DNA of 64,000 nt from Margaritispora aquatica (Eukaryota > Ascomycota > Leotiomycetes > Helotiales > Discinellaceae), in contig VJWN01000001.1 in NCBI GenBank assembly GCA_007644065.1, forward strand, positions 1,502,340-1,566,339, written 5' to 3'. The translations under genes were made by a program, and so were the position numbers. The notes beneath the pieces were generated by a model that worked only from the letters and a program-made list of their open reading frames with translations, was not told the DNA's origin and did no database searches. The number at the start of each line of letters is the position of its first letter. Position 1 is the first letter of the stretch. Positions 34,638 to 44,381 of this stretch are shown one piece after another.

Positions 34638-35138
34638 ATGGCAGACGAAGAGGAGAACCCCCTCTTCGCAATGGACTTCTCGGAAGATGAAGGTTGCACA
34701 GCAGAATCCACGGCGCAACCCAAAGTCCCGCGAGATTTCCAGTCCGAAGCTGATTTTCAGCAGGTGAAGAGGGATTATAGGGCTAAAGTCGAGAACGGCG
34801 ATGTTAGTGGTTCATTTTAGATTAATCTAAATTCTTCTAACTTCTTTGCATCGTCTTTAATTAGCTTACTCTCCTTGAACTTTTACGAATGACTAAGAGG
34901 ACTATACATTAATACATTTAAATAGCTATACTCCCACCTCCCACCTCTGCCAGTCAGCCAGCCATCGAAGCAAGTCTCGCAGGCTATCCTGCACGCCATT
35001 GAAGAACTATATTTTTTTCGACGTTACCAGGAAGCGCTGGATCTGACTGAGAGAGCGTTGGATGGCGAGCTGGATGCAGAATTCAAGAAGGTTGTGGAAG
35101 GCTACAAAGGGAGGTGTTTGGCCAAGTTAGGTGCGTAG
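34638..35138 (+). CDS. Small TPR-like helical protein, 125 aa
   Basis: Exons 34638-34802 and 34926-35138 give 125 aa. The N-terminus is acidic (MADEEENPLFAMDFSEDEG) and is followed by PRDFQSEADFQQVKRDYRAK. After the 123-nt intron comes LYSHLPPLPVSQPSKQVSQA and then a helical pair resembling one TPR unit: ILHAIEELYFFRRYQEALDL and TERALDGELDAEFKKVVEGY. The Y-x-E-A-L and A-L-D-G spacing is TPR-like. I do not recognise a named family. The stop TAG sits inside a sequence that looks like a splice donor (TTAG|GTGCGTAG), so the gene may continue in a further exon; one candidate acceptor is the GTTGTAG near 35220. The donor of intron 1, GTTAGT, is slightly unusual. Confidence 0.65.
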
Positions 35139-35765
35139 TCTAAGCAGACTCGTTGGAGGGGCATGAGCAAACATGTAACGCACAACCATGAAAGTCTGGT
35201 TTGAATGGGATAATTCGTGGTTGTAGAGGGCTTTATTCTTGCTTCTTATGATACCCACATTGCCTGCCAGGAGAGTCTTCATATGGATACCACCTAATGT
35301 CCTCTTTGTCGACAATTGGTAGTCCTACGAGACATAATATTACAACCAGTTATTCCTAATGCTTATCCTGCACAGCAAACGAGGTAAACCTGCGCATTTC
35401 TAAAAGATAAAGGTTCAAAGCTTGTCATTCGCCTCAAGCCTCCGTCCATTTGCACTAAACCTAGCAGAGTGATTACCCTCGTCTAGTCTACACATTCTAG
35501 CCACCATCTATTTCTTCTAGTCATCATCTATCGACCTTCTTCCAGATGTGAAATTACATCTCTTTTGATTGTTACAGTGGAGTGTATCTCCTCTAGCCCA
35601 AAACGCCATGGATATCAAAACCCAGTTATATCCTTATCCGAACGCCAAAGGGGACTTTTGTATGTACTCATTCCGAATCCACGCTCGAAGCATCGCTAAT
35701 CACAAAGTAGAAGTGTAGGAAAGTCGTTATCCGAGTCCAGGTCGATGCGGTGTGTTGTCGCTTTC
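35139..35765. other. Convergent intergenic stretch, TPR-like gene / UPS2
   Basis: These 627 bp are the facing 3' flanks. Apart from the possible extra exon of the TPR-like gene, I see nothing coding. Confidence 0.5.
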
Positions 35766-36390
35766 TTACGCCATCATCTTCTCCTGGACCGCAAACTCCC
35801 TGGCCTTCTCCTCCCTGAAAACTCTTCTGCTCATTTCCAAGACAGCTTCAAATCCCTCGCGGCCTTTCTTGGCGTTTTCCTTGAATGCGGTTATGCTGGC
35901 ATCCTCCACGGCATTCTTGACCTTTTGCCATCCTCCACATAATGCCGTAACCTGAGCCTCTTGGACAAATTGTGTTCGTGTTGCTGAGAGAGGTTGGTAG
36001 ATGACTGTTTCGCGAACAGAAATGATGTTGTTGAATGTCATGTTTGAAGAAACCATCGTGACCTTCTTCGATTCAGGATCGACATAGGAAGTCTCGAAAA
36101 CGTGTGAAGTATCGTTCCCTCCCATAATCGACATCAGCCATTTCGGCGCGCTCTGCTTGCAAGTAATCAGGCGTTCCGTTCGTAGCTATTTCGTGTTAGT
36201 ATTTGCACTGCTGGCGGAGAAAAGGAAGGGGGCGTACAATTCCAGTCTCTGAATCGACGTGCCGCGATAATGTATCAACTGCGATGACATGAGTCGACTT
36301 ATCGTTCCATGGACAGTACTTCCTCCAGTTGGCCGTAGAGACTTCCTCCCAAGAGTAATCGAAGGCGCAGGTATTTGAAAAAACCTTCAT
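35766..36390 (-). CDS. UPS2: PRELI-domain lipid transfer protein, Ups2/Slowmo type
   Basis: Ups2 with Mdm35 carries phosphatidylserine across the mitochondrial intermembrane space, feeding phosphatidylethanolamine synthesis at the inner membrane. Two exons (36390-36238 and 36185-35766) give 190 aa, a PRELI/MSF1 domain with almost nothing added. Recognisable blocks are MKVFSNTCAFDYSWEEVSTA, STHVIAVDTLSRHVDSETGI, TERLITCKQSAPKWLMSIMG, SHVFETSYVDPESKKVTMVS and MTFNNIISVRETVIYQP. The C-terminal helix runs AVEDASITAFKENAKKGREG. The MK[LV]F...Y.W start and the TERLIT segment place it with Ups2/Ups3/PRELID3 rather than Ups1. The intron is 52 nt. Confidence 0.9.
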
Positions 36391-38704
36391 TGTTGGTCGT
36401 GTGCGAGATGCAGGACTAGTGTGAAGAAACTTTGGGGAAATTATGGACCAGTCGTGTGCGCGTAGTTGTCAAAGGGTAGAGCCGATTGTATCGGTGCGGT
36501 CGATATTATTATAAGCTGTAAGTTCAGCAATCTCGAGATTGTATTTAGTTGGAAGGTGAATGGGAGGGTGATGAATTATTGAAGATGAGTTGAAAGTCTC
36601 TTGCTCGTGAAAATAATGATTCGGGGAAAGAAGGAAAGCGGCAGAACGGAATGCGGAAAAGACCGATCCACTCTTTTTGCCCCTTTAGCCACACAGAAAG
36701 GGCACAGAATGATCAAAGTTTGGGGGTCCAGACGACATGACAGCTGGAGAGAAGATCACCGAAATTCATTACTCGCCATTCGTCCAAACTACAAACCCAG
36801 TTTTCCAGCTGCAGGATGCTGTCACCACCAGATATGTCAAAGCCTTACGAACGGCAATGTTTCAACCTTGGAAGATGCACATCACCAATGATATTTCAGT
36901 TCACTGGTAAACCAGTTGCATGAAATTTATCCCTCGAATTCGCCTCTTCAGCCACAAAAGCCGCTATCTTCCACAAGGCCGGCAAGACGAGGGGGGTTTG
37001 CGTGATGATGATAGCAAGAGAAGTTTGGAGACCCCGCGTCCTGCGAGCCGAGCTTTAATCCGTCTTCGTTAGGAGTGACTTTACATCAAGACCGAAACGA
37101 TGGTTCAGACTACATCAGCTGCTATGTGTCTGAGCTTTTAGAGAGTAGGTAGGCGACAGAGCAGACTACCTTCTCCAAGTGAAGCTTGGAAGAATAGCTA
37201 GTGGGCTTCATGCGACGTTGGCTTGTGACTGAAGAGACAATTCAACCCTGCAGAGTCTCTAAGAACAAATGCAGGAATCCCTTGTCTTCACCGTAGTGCG
37301 GCCAATTGGTTTTGTCAGTTACCAAGTTCGTACCAACTCTTGTATTAGTGCAGTCTGCGTTTTACAAGTTGGATAAAGCCGACATCAAAAGTTTTTGATC
37401 CTGTTTAAGCTCCAAGCTCAAACAGTTATTGTTTCGCTTTGCTTTGAAAAGTTGATTTATTCGCTCCACTACTATGACTTGCTCAGTCGATCCTTGGCCT
37501 TTGGATTGTTTTTGCACTAGTGCCTTATAGAAACAGCAATGTGTTCCTTGAGGTGAGCATTCAAGCAATGGCATCGAATGGGAAACACCTGACCATTCTG
37601 GTCACAAACCCTTGAGTCCAACAAAGAATCCTTGCGTATCCTTACTTCAGATTGTATCCCATCGTAATTTTTTTGCTGCAAAGACTCGGTGGTGTACCTT
37701 AGGTATGAAATCGTTTAGTGGGGAGATCTAAAGTACTGTACATGCTTGAGCTATCAGATTGAGGTACCATTTCTCTGAAGTTAAGAAAAATTGGCGGATT
37801 GATAAAATCTGCCAGTGTAAAGAACATCTGGAAGAATTCTCTGAAGGCTTGAAATTTGAAAATTGAGATATTCTTACTTGATTGACTGTATGGCCGCTGA
37901 TTTTGTAGTGAACAACTAGGAGCTATACTCGTAAAGCTGATACAAAAACTACCAACAACTTTCATTTTCATCAACAAAGCAAAATCTAGAGCATACCGCA
38001 CATTAGAATATAGATGTTATAAGGTATAAGCTCATGTGCTTATTGAATGACTGTGGATTCTTAGCTCTGATTGGAATATCTCTAAAGACACAAACACCTC
38101 TGAGAGACAATAAATATGCCCGATTAGGCTGCCTCAATTTGAGATATATTGCAAAATAACTATGTAGCTATAGAAGCAAGTTGCACTAAGGATTGATGCA
38201 AAGAAGATACTAGACTGTAAGTTTGTGGGAGCAAGGTAATTCTAATCAGGATAAATTACTGTTCACAGGCCTGGCGAGCTTGTATCCTTTCTTTCCTGAC
38301 AAAAGAAAGTTGGTCGTGCATAAGTTATAAAAGAAACATGTCGCCTTATGGAGGGTGCATTTCTGCCAACTTCGTCTGGTCCCCATCTTGTGGCCTTTGT
38401 AGCTACCACATACATCCCAAACCATATTTACCTAATTGAGCCACGTCTTCCCCCAACTTATTCAAGTCATATCTCATCTGCACAGGCTTCCAATCCCACT
38501 CCTTCATCGAGATTCAGTACAGCTGCCACAGCTCTAGAATGGCTTCCACCAGCCATTATGAGGTTCCTCGTGCGGAGTTCCCATTAGAGGTGAACTGAGT
38601 TCCATACATTCTGTCAAGTTGATTAGCCTGTCGGGAACTAAAGAAAAGATCATATGAAAAGCTGACACACGTAATTACAGGACCTTTTCCAATTCCTGCT
38701 ATCC
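36391..38704. other. 2.3-kb gene-poor region, UPS2 to zinc protease gene
   Basis: The first few hundred bases should be the UPS2 promoter. The rest has only short frames without recognisable motifs (36601-36891, 37362-37574, 37699-38001, 38348-38587). It becomes AT-rich after about 37680. A TTATAAAAG box at about 38325 could serve the zinc protease gene with a long leader. Confidence 0.5.
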
Positions 38705-39877
38705 ATGAGACCCCAACAGCGGAAAGCATCTGCAACCGAAGATTCAACCAGAAAAATAGTGCAACTAGATGCTTCAGCCCCACATACCCCCCCTCCAGCA
38801 TTAAGCCCTGCCCGAAGCCCTGATGTCACAATTCTGGGTGGTCTTGGAACTGACGTTCCGGATTTTCATGCACTTAGCCATGTTACCCAAAACCTTGGTA
38901 TCAACTCTCCATTTAGTGTAGACAGTCAGGCTAGCCTGCATCTAGCAGATCAAACGACTCTTTCACAACGACGCAGAGCCCATGTAGCCACCTGTTATAA
39001 TCAGCATCCAAATAGTGATGCAGAACAGAAAGATTATCAAAATGGGATAGCTCGCTTCCTCTCTTGCAGTATTCTAGGCATGCACAAAATGCTGAAGAGG
39101 AATATTAAGGAGGATGCTTGTGTTGGTAGCAGTGCAGTGATTGCATTCAGAGGCGAGGAGTTCCGCACCTTGGGCTATTTCCCTAGTACCAATGCTTGCG
39201 CCATCAAGTATCCAGACGAGAATGACATGGCTGTTGCTATGCAGATGTTGCTCGTGGACTTTGCACGAGCAATGGAGAAGGTGTTCTTCAAAGGCGAACG
39301 AAGAAGTCTGGTAGACGACAAGACCAGATTCAAGCTTGAGTTCATCGTGGTTGGAGATCCAGGATGGAAGCCAAATCTGTCAGGCTTGACATGCTACGAG
39401 TCCACGGGCATTGCAGCCAGCGGAATCGTCAACCCAGAAAACGTAGGCGTCAAATTGCAAATTTTCCAAGGCACACAGAGAGACGACGAATTGATGGAAT
39501 CTTATTACGGCGTAGTGGCTCATGAGTTGATTCACGCCATGGACTACATTTACCTTTGCCCATGTCTACCATGTTTGTCTGTTGATGAGAGCTATCGGTA
39601 CAGCCAACATGGCGACACGTTTCACCTGAAGCTCAAATTGGTTCAAGATGTCATGGTTGATATTCTCGGACTCAAATTTGGCATTGGCAGGGCGAGATCA
39701 ATGGCCTTGGACATGAGCCGTGGGTATCATCCATCTCTTGTGCTCCTGCTCAAATTGCACCTCAACCAAACCATCTTGGAAAACCAGCTGAAGCTGTTCC
39801 ACAGAAATACCATCGGCTTATTAGACAGTCTTCGAGAAGCAATTACCATTTCAAGAAATGCGAGAAATTTGGAATAG
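38705..39877 (+). CDS. Putative SprT-like zinc metalloprotease, 390 aa
   Basis: One intronless ORF. Residues 1-95 are disordered, with APHTPPPALSPARSPDV. The folded part carries the zincin motif HELIHAMD at residues 273-280, in which the two His bind zinc and Glu274 is catalytic. About 25 residues later comes YSQHGDTFHLKLKLVQDVM, where His302 in HGDTF resembles the third zinc ligand of SprT proteases (HELxH...HGxxF). Between them is a Cys pair, CPCLPC. Upstream strands FKLEFIVVGDPGWKPNLSGL and GVKLQIFQGT could form the edge sheet. No signal peptide or membrane helix is visible, so it is probably intracellular. SprT relatives include the DNA-protein crosslink protease Spartan, but I cannot identify the closest family; an unrelated HExxH protease is possible. 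It sits alone between gene-poor flanks. Confidence 0.65.
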   Translation: MRPQQRKASATEDSTRKIVQLDASAPHTPPPALSPARSPDVTILGGLGTDVPDFHALSHVTQNLGINSPFSVDSQASLHLADQTTLSQRRRAHVATCYNQHPNSDAEQKDYQNGIARFLSCSILGMHKMLKRNIKEDACVGSSAVIAFRGEEFRTLGYFPSTNACAIKYPDENDMAVAMQMLLVDFARAMEKVFFKGERRSLVDDKTRFKLEFIVVGDPGWKPNLSGLTCYESTGIAASGIVNPENVGVKLQIFQGTQRDDELMESYYGVVAHELIHAMDYIYLCPCLPCLSVDESYRYSQHGDTFHLKLKLVQDVMVDILGLKFGIGRARSMALDMSRGYHPSLVLLLKLHLNQTILENQLKLFHRNTIGLLDSLREAITISRNARNLE

Positions 39878-41312
39878 TTTAATATCAGCAGCTCACGCCA
39901 TGAGCAAAGATACAGAAACCTCGCGTAATCCCATACCACCTTCGAGAGGCAAGTTATCTCTTGCAACTCCAAAGTCCTAAAGGGTTAACTCGAGTAGCAC
40001 ATAGCGTTCTGCTTGTAGTGCTCTTTGAGTTCAATGATCTCCTTCTTGATCGAAGAGTGTCTTTCCCTCAAGGGACTTCCAACGTCAGACATAAATGCAC
40101 AATGAAATACTTAACATGTGATTGAGTGCGGTAGTTCTGAATTCAAAGCCCCCCCTCCCCCCCAAAAGCCTACTCTGTGATTTTGAGAGTGAATGCTGAT
40201 CATCAAGCTGAGTATCAAAAACCACTCTTAGCTTGTACCAACTGAAACTTGGCTTGAAGTACCTCTCAGCAGCCAACACGAGCAATGAAGTGAGGGAAAC
40301 TCCATCCTCAGATAGTTAGAACATCGAGGAAGATTCTAAGAACATAAAGTACATGACGCGAGTTGGGTTGAAGGAGGCTGAGTAGTTCTTTGCGACTCAT
40401 TAAATCGAGATAGATGATTGAACCAGGAAGCAAGGCATCGGAGACAGCTTAAAATTAGTCTGATGCAGCCACCATGCTTACGTGATCAAACATGCTTAGC
40501 ATATGTTTGTACCCGAAGGTGACTAAGTTGTTGTCGATGGTATATCATGCTATTAGATAGACACTCAACCTGAATCTTCACTTTACTCCAGGAAATAAGT
40601 GTTGGGTGAATCCTTGAACTTGAGTAGACAAGTCATCAAACCAGTAGAAAGATGGTGATAAGTGATAGTTGTAAATGCAATTGGTGTATCAAAGTAAGAT
40701 TATGGTTACACCACAGCTCTAAGCCTATCTCCTGACGAGGTTCGTGGGCTTCAAGCAAGAGTAACCTTGGAACAGTCTGGCTTTCTTGTGTCCAGCCAAT
40801 GATGAGCTCCTATGTCGTCAAATTTCCCCAGCTCGCTTGGTCATGTCTCGGGTGCACAAACCATTTCTACGTGCCTCCGAGAATCGAGATCTTCCTTCTC
40901 ATTTGCTGCATGCTGGAGCGGGATGGTGCTGTTGTTTGAGTGGAATTGGTGGAATCGGTGGAATCGCTGCGGTGTTGTCGTGCAGCTGAGCTCTTGGTTA
41001 GCTTTGGAAAGCGTGTGAGCTTGCTCAGCTTCTAATTTTACCAGCTCTCTACCTCTCATGATTTCTCATTACATCCATTTCACTCAAGGTATCTGAGACT
41101 TTTCATCACCATCGCAGCTCCGAGTACATTCCAACATTCTAACACAGATCGTGCACTGCTATATAAAAGTCGATACAGCAACCCACTCTCTAAATCCCAT
41201 ATATCTTTTGAGCCAATCACAGCGTCGGACTGGACCAACGCGACTTTGAGATCGCGAGTATTCCCAGCACACAAACCATATTCAAGCAAAAGAATCATCA
41301 GAATTTCACGCA
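39878..41312. other. 1.4-kb intergenic region, zinc protease gene to DOT5
   Basis: No supported gene. Features are a poly-C/CCCCCC stretch at 40149-40163, a TGGAATCGG-type repeat at about 40942-40966, and a clear TATA box at 41160-41169 for DOT5. Confidence 0.5.
41160..41169 (+). promoter_or_regulatory. TATA box of DOT5
   Basis: TATATAAAAG lies 144-153 bp before the DOT5 ATG. It is the best core promoter match seen by eye in the window. Confidence 0.55.
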
Positions 41313-42152
41313 ATGCCCCCCGAGTTACGCAAGCGCAAAGCGGCTGCTGAGCCAGCTACAGCCCCTCCAGCGAAGAAGAAGAGTCCCGTCGCAAAGGCTG
41401 TCGCAAAGGTCAAAGAAGCCGTTGCACCAAAGGCCAAAGCCACAAAAGCTGCCACAAAAGCTACCGCAACAAGCGCAATTCCTGGCAAAATCGCTGTTGG
41501 TGAAACGATCGATCTAGAGGGCTTTGGCGGCGAGATTGAGACGAACGATGGGGTCAAAACCACACTTAAGAAGCTTGTGGATGAGAGCAAGAGCGGCGTA
41601 ATACTCTTCACGTATCCGAAAGCATCCACACCAGGCTGTAAGTCGCGAAACCATACTCATTGCCCATGAGTAAAAGGCTGACTTTCTGCAGGTATTACAC
41701 AAGCCTGTCTCTTCAGAGACTCTTACACACCTTTCACGGCGACGGGGTTTGACGTATATGGGTTGTCAAAAGACTCGCCAAAGGCAAATACAACATTCAA
41801 GACGAAGCAGAAGCTCCCATACCCACTTCTTTGCGATACCAGCGCTAGTCTTATTGGTGCAATCGGTCTTAAAAAGGCACCGTCTGGAACTACTAGAGGG
41901 GTTTTTGTGGTTGATAAATCTGGCAAGATTCTGGCTGTTGGTCCCGGCGGACCTGCTGCAACCCATGAAATTGTTAAGAGCTTGATTGATACTACCAAGA
42001 CTGCCTCTAATTCTGGCGAGGAGACCAAGGCTGAAGTCAATGGTGTGAATGGTGTGACAAAGGAAGACATTGCGAAGGCGGATGTCGCTGGTGAAGTCGC
42101 TGATCCTGTCGAGAAGTTGGATGGTAGCGAAGCCAAGGCTGATAGTTCCTAA
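41313..42152 (+). CDS. DOT5: Nuclear BCP/PrxQ-type peroxiredoxin (Dot5)
   Basis: Dot5 is a nuclear thiol peroxidase that reduces alkyl hydroperoxides. Exons 41313-41637 and 41692-42152 give 261 aa. The N-terminal 50 residues are Lys/Ala/Pro-rich (KKKSPVAKAVAKVKEAVAPK) like histone tails, fitting nuclear import and chromatin association. The peroxiredoxin domain follows: VGETIDLEGFGGEIETNDGV, ILFTYPKASTPGCITQACLF with peroxidatic Cys109 and resolving Cys114, DVYGLSKDSPKANTTFKTKQ and LPYPLLCDTSASLIGAIGLK. Next is TTRGVFVVDKSGKILAVGPG. The CxxxxC spacing defines the BCP/PrxQ group. The intron splits the peroxidatic Cys codon itself. A charged C-terminal tail of about 50 residues (EVNGVNGVTKEDIAKADVAG) is an addition. 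Confidence 0.93.
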
Positions 42153-42830
42153 GCCTGGTGGTTAGGAATGGGTGGAGGCTGTTGATATAGGTGGTTCTGC
42201 AATTGTGGGGTAATGCTGTTAGCATTGGGGCACATCTGTATTAACGAAAAAGTGATCCGAGATGGCTCTGTATTGGACGAGAGGGAGCTAGTATGGGTTG
42301 CAAATGTTGCTGCATATTACTTTCCGCGAGACAATGAGGCTTTGCGGAGGAAATATTGCATCTAATAGCAATGACGGAATTAAGCTTAGGATGTGATGAG
42401 CATAATAGATTGTGCTTCTTGGTAAATCGGGCTGAAATAGTTTGGTAGTCGTTGATGTAGCTATAGTCGCACCATGGATGCCATATAATTGCAGAGAGCT
42501 ATAGACTCAAACCAGTTGCAAGAAATACATCATAACATTAAAGGTACCAAGGACTTGATTTGCAGATGGAGAATTTGAGAGAGTAGGCTTCATTCTCGTA
42601 TATGTGCGTTCTATGGGAGTGAACATCCAGCGACTACCAATTAAGGTATTACCTCAGGCCCAGAAGAACTGTACCAGGCATTTACTTGGCTAGCGTCGGG
42701 TAGCGGCAGTGGTTAATCCGGTCCCGGCATCAAGATTGAAGTCTATTCTCCACCTCTACAACTCGATTCACAAACCATACCTCGCCCCAACGATTCAATT
42801 GACCTTAATCTGCGTGAGAGGGACCTAATC
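42153..42830. other. Intergenic region, DOT5 to complex I subunit gene
   Basis: These 678 bp contain the DOT5 3' flank and the promoter of the next gene in the same direction. Nothing else is seen. Confidence 0.5.
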
Positions 42831-43617
42831 ATGTCTTCGCAAACTGCGGCCAAGGCTACGCAGGCTGGGAGCAGAGTTATGGCCGTTAACAAGGTTCGGA
42901 TTTCCGTCTTTCTCGACTTGTCCAACATGAGCTGCCTAGATCAATCAGTTGTATTCTCTTTTGACATCAGCTAATGTATTATAACAGAAATATACAGTCC
43001 AATCCACTGGCATCTGGGAACGTATTCGCCGTGTTCTTGCTGTCGACCCTACGCGATCGAATGGTGTACCATTGAATCCTCAGTTCCGAAACCCTTCTCC
43101 TGGTTCAAATGAGCCCTTTTCCTTCATCGATCCAGTCACCCTCCCAGCTGGCGATATTGCAGACAACGCTTACTGGAAACGAGATTCCCGGAGAAACTAT
43201 CCTCAACTGTCTACTGTCACACAGGCTGACGCAGTTGCCCTCTTAACCGTTGGTAGCAAGAGTGCCCCAAAGAAAGAGCTTATTGGAGACGCTGGTACAC
43301 AGGCGTTGGTAGCTGCAAAGCAGGATGGAGAAACCGGCATGGCTGCTTACTTCAAGAAAGAGGGTGGTATCGCAACTCTGGCTACGTTGGGAAAAGATGG
43401 ACTTCCTCCATTGCCCAGGTACGTGCCAAGCATGACAACCGCTCTTTGTTTGATTCTAGCAACTTACATTTTGCCAATAGTAGTGCCAATTTGAAAGCTG
43501 GCATGGATAAGTATAACTTGACCGAAGAGAATGCATATCCCGAGCAGTAAGTATCGCCATTCACCTCGAATACATGCACTAAAATATAATAGATATCCCT
43601 GCCGAACGTTTCAATAA
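42831..43617 (+). CDS. NADH:ubiquinone oxidoreductase 21-kDa-type accessory subunit
   Basis: This is an accessory subunit of mitochondrial complex I known from filamentous fungi. Four exons (42831-42893, 42988-43418, 43481-43546, 43593-43617) give 194 aa, about 21 kDa. Recognisable segments are KYTVQSTGIWERIRRVLAVD, RSNGVPLNPQFRNPSPGSNE, YWKRDSRRNYPQLSTVTQAD and LLTVGSKSAPKKELIGDAGT. The last small exon encodes only the end of the protein, YPCRTFQ. The first exon (MSSQTAAKATQAGSRVMAVN) is positively charged and helical and may act in mitochondrial import. The first donor is the weak GTTCGG. The family call rests on the ERIRR...NPQFRNPSPG...YWKRD pattern. Confidence 0.85.
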
Positions 43618-44381
43618 ACAAGCAGAAGATACGTGCTTTGTACATAGAACGGAATTTCACTCATTTGCGAACTATTGCGGACTGGTTGAATGATTGCGGT
43701 GTTATCAGTACACTTGCTATCTATCACTATTGCTCTTGAGTCCTCTTTGGCCTTTTGTGCAACAGAACTATTGCAAGTCTATTTGTTTTGCCTTAAGATC
43801 AGATGCACTTTGCCGTAGATGGTTGTAGTAAAGGTTGTGGTCCCTATCTTACCTATTCTGTTGATTTCAATCTGCCATAGGACTTCACCGGCTTGATTTG
43901 ACACGCATCCGTACCTGCATTGACAGCGAACAAACACGCTCCGTATTTGCAGATTGCATGCACGATAGCAAAGCCCCACACGTTGCGATAAGTTATATCT
44001 GAGGATATCGCTCATCTTCTTTTGGAACGACATCTTGATGCACTTTCTTCAAAGTTCCATCATGTTTCATTTTGCTCAAACATCGCAACCCTTGCAAGGC
44101 AAGCCACGCTGCCAGGGGTCGATGCACAGCCGGCGGCCCTACCCGCTAGATTCTGTCTTTCTCTCCTCTTCTTTCTTGTTCAACTGTCACATTTCTGTCT
44201 TTCGTTGTCTAATTTCACTGTTTTATTGCGCAACTGTTTCTCTATTTTCTGCTCGAATATGCCGGTCCTCAAACGCCTCTGCCGCCGTGTTTAGGATCTT
44301 GTCCTCGAAGTAATAGCCCCTGGCGGTGGGAAGCCTAACAATAGCAAGCCTCGTGTGACTCAACACATACACACAACCACA
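43618..44381. other. Intergenic region upstream of the 1973-aa protein gene
   Basis: These 764 bp are a 3' flank followed by a promoter. The last 200 bp are T/C-rich, a common fungal promoter signature. Overlapping chance ORFs at 44022-44313 are ignored. Confidence 0.5.

Noticed and set aside
37362..38001. Two minus-strand ORFs of 70 and 100 codons
   Set aside because: AT-rich sequence, hydrophobic/Ser-rich products without features and no plausible splice join between them.
38348..38587. 79-codon ORF before the zinc protease gene
   Set aside because: It lies only about 15-20 bp after the candidate TATA box, so transcripts from that box would probably start inside it. At most it is an upstream ORF or chance.
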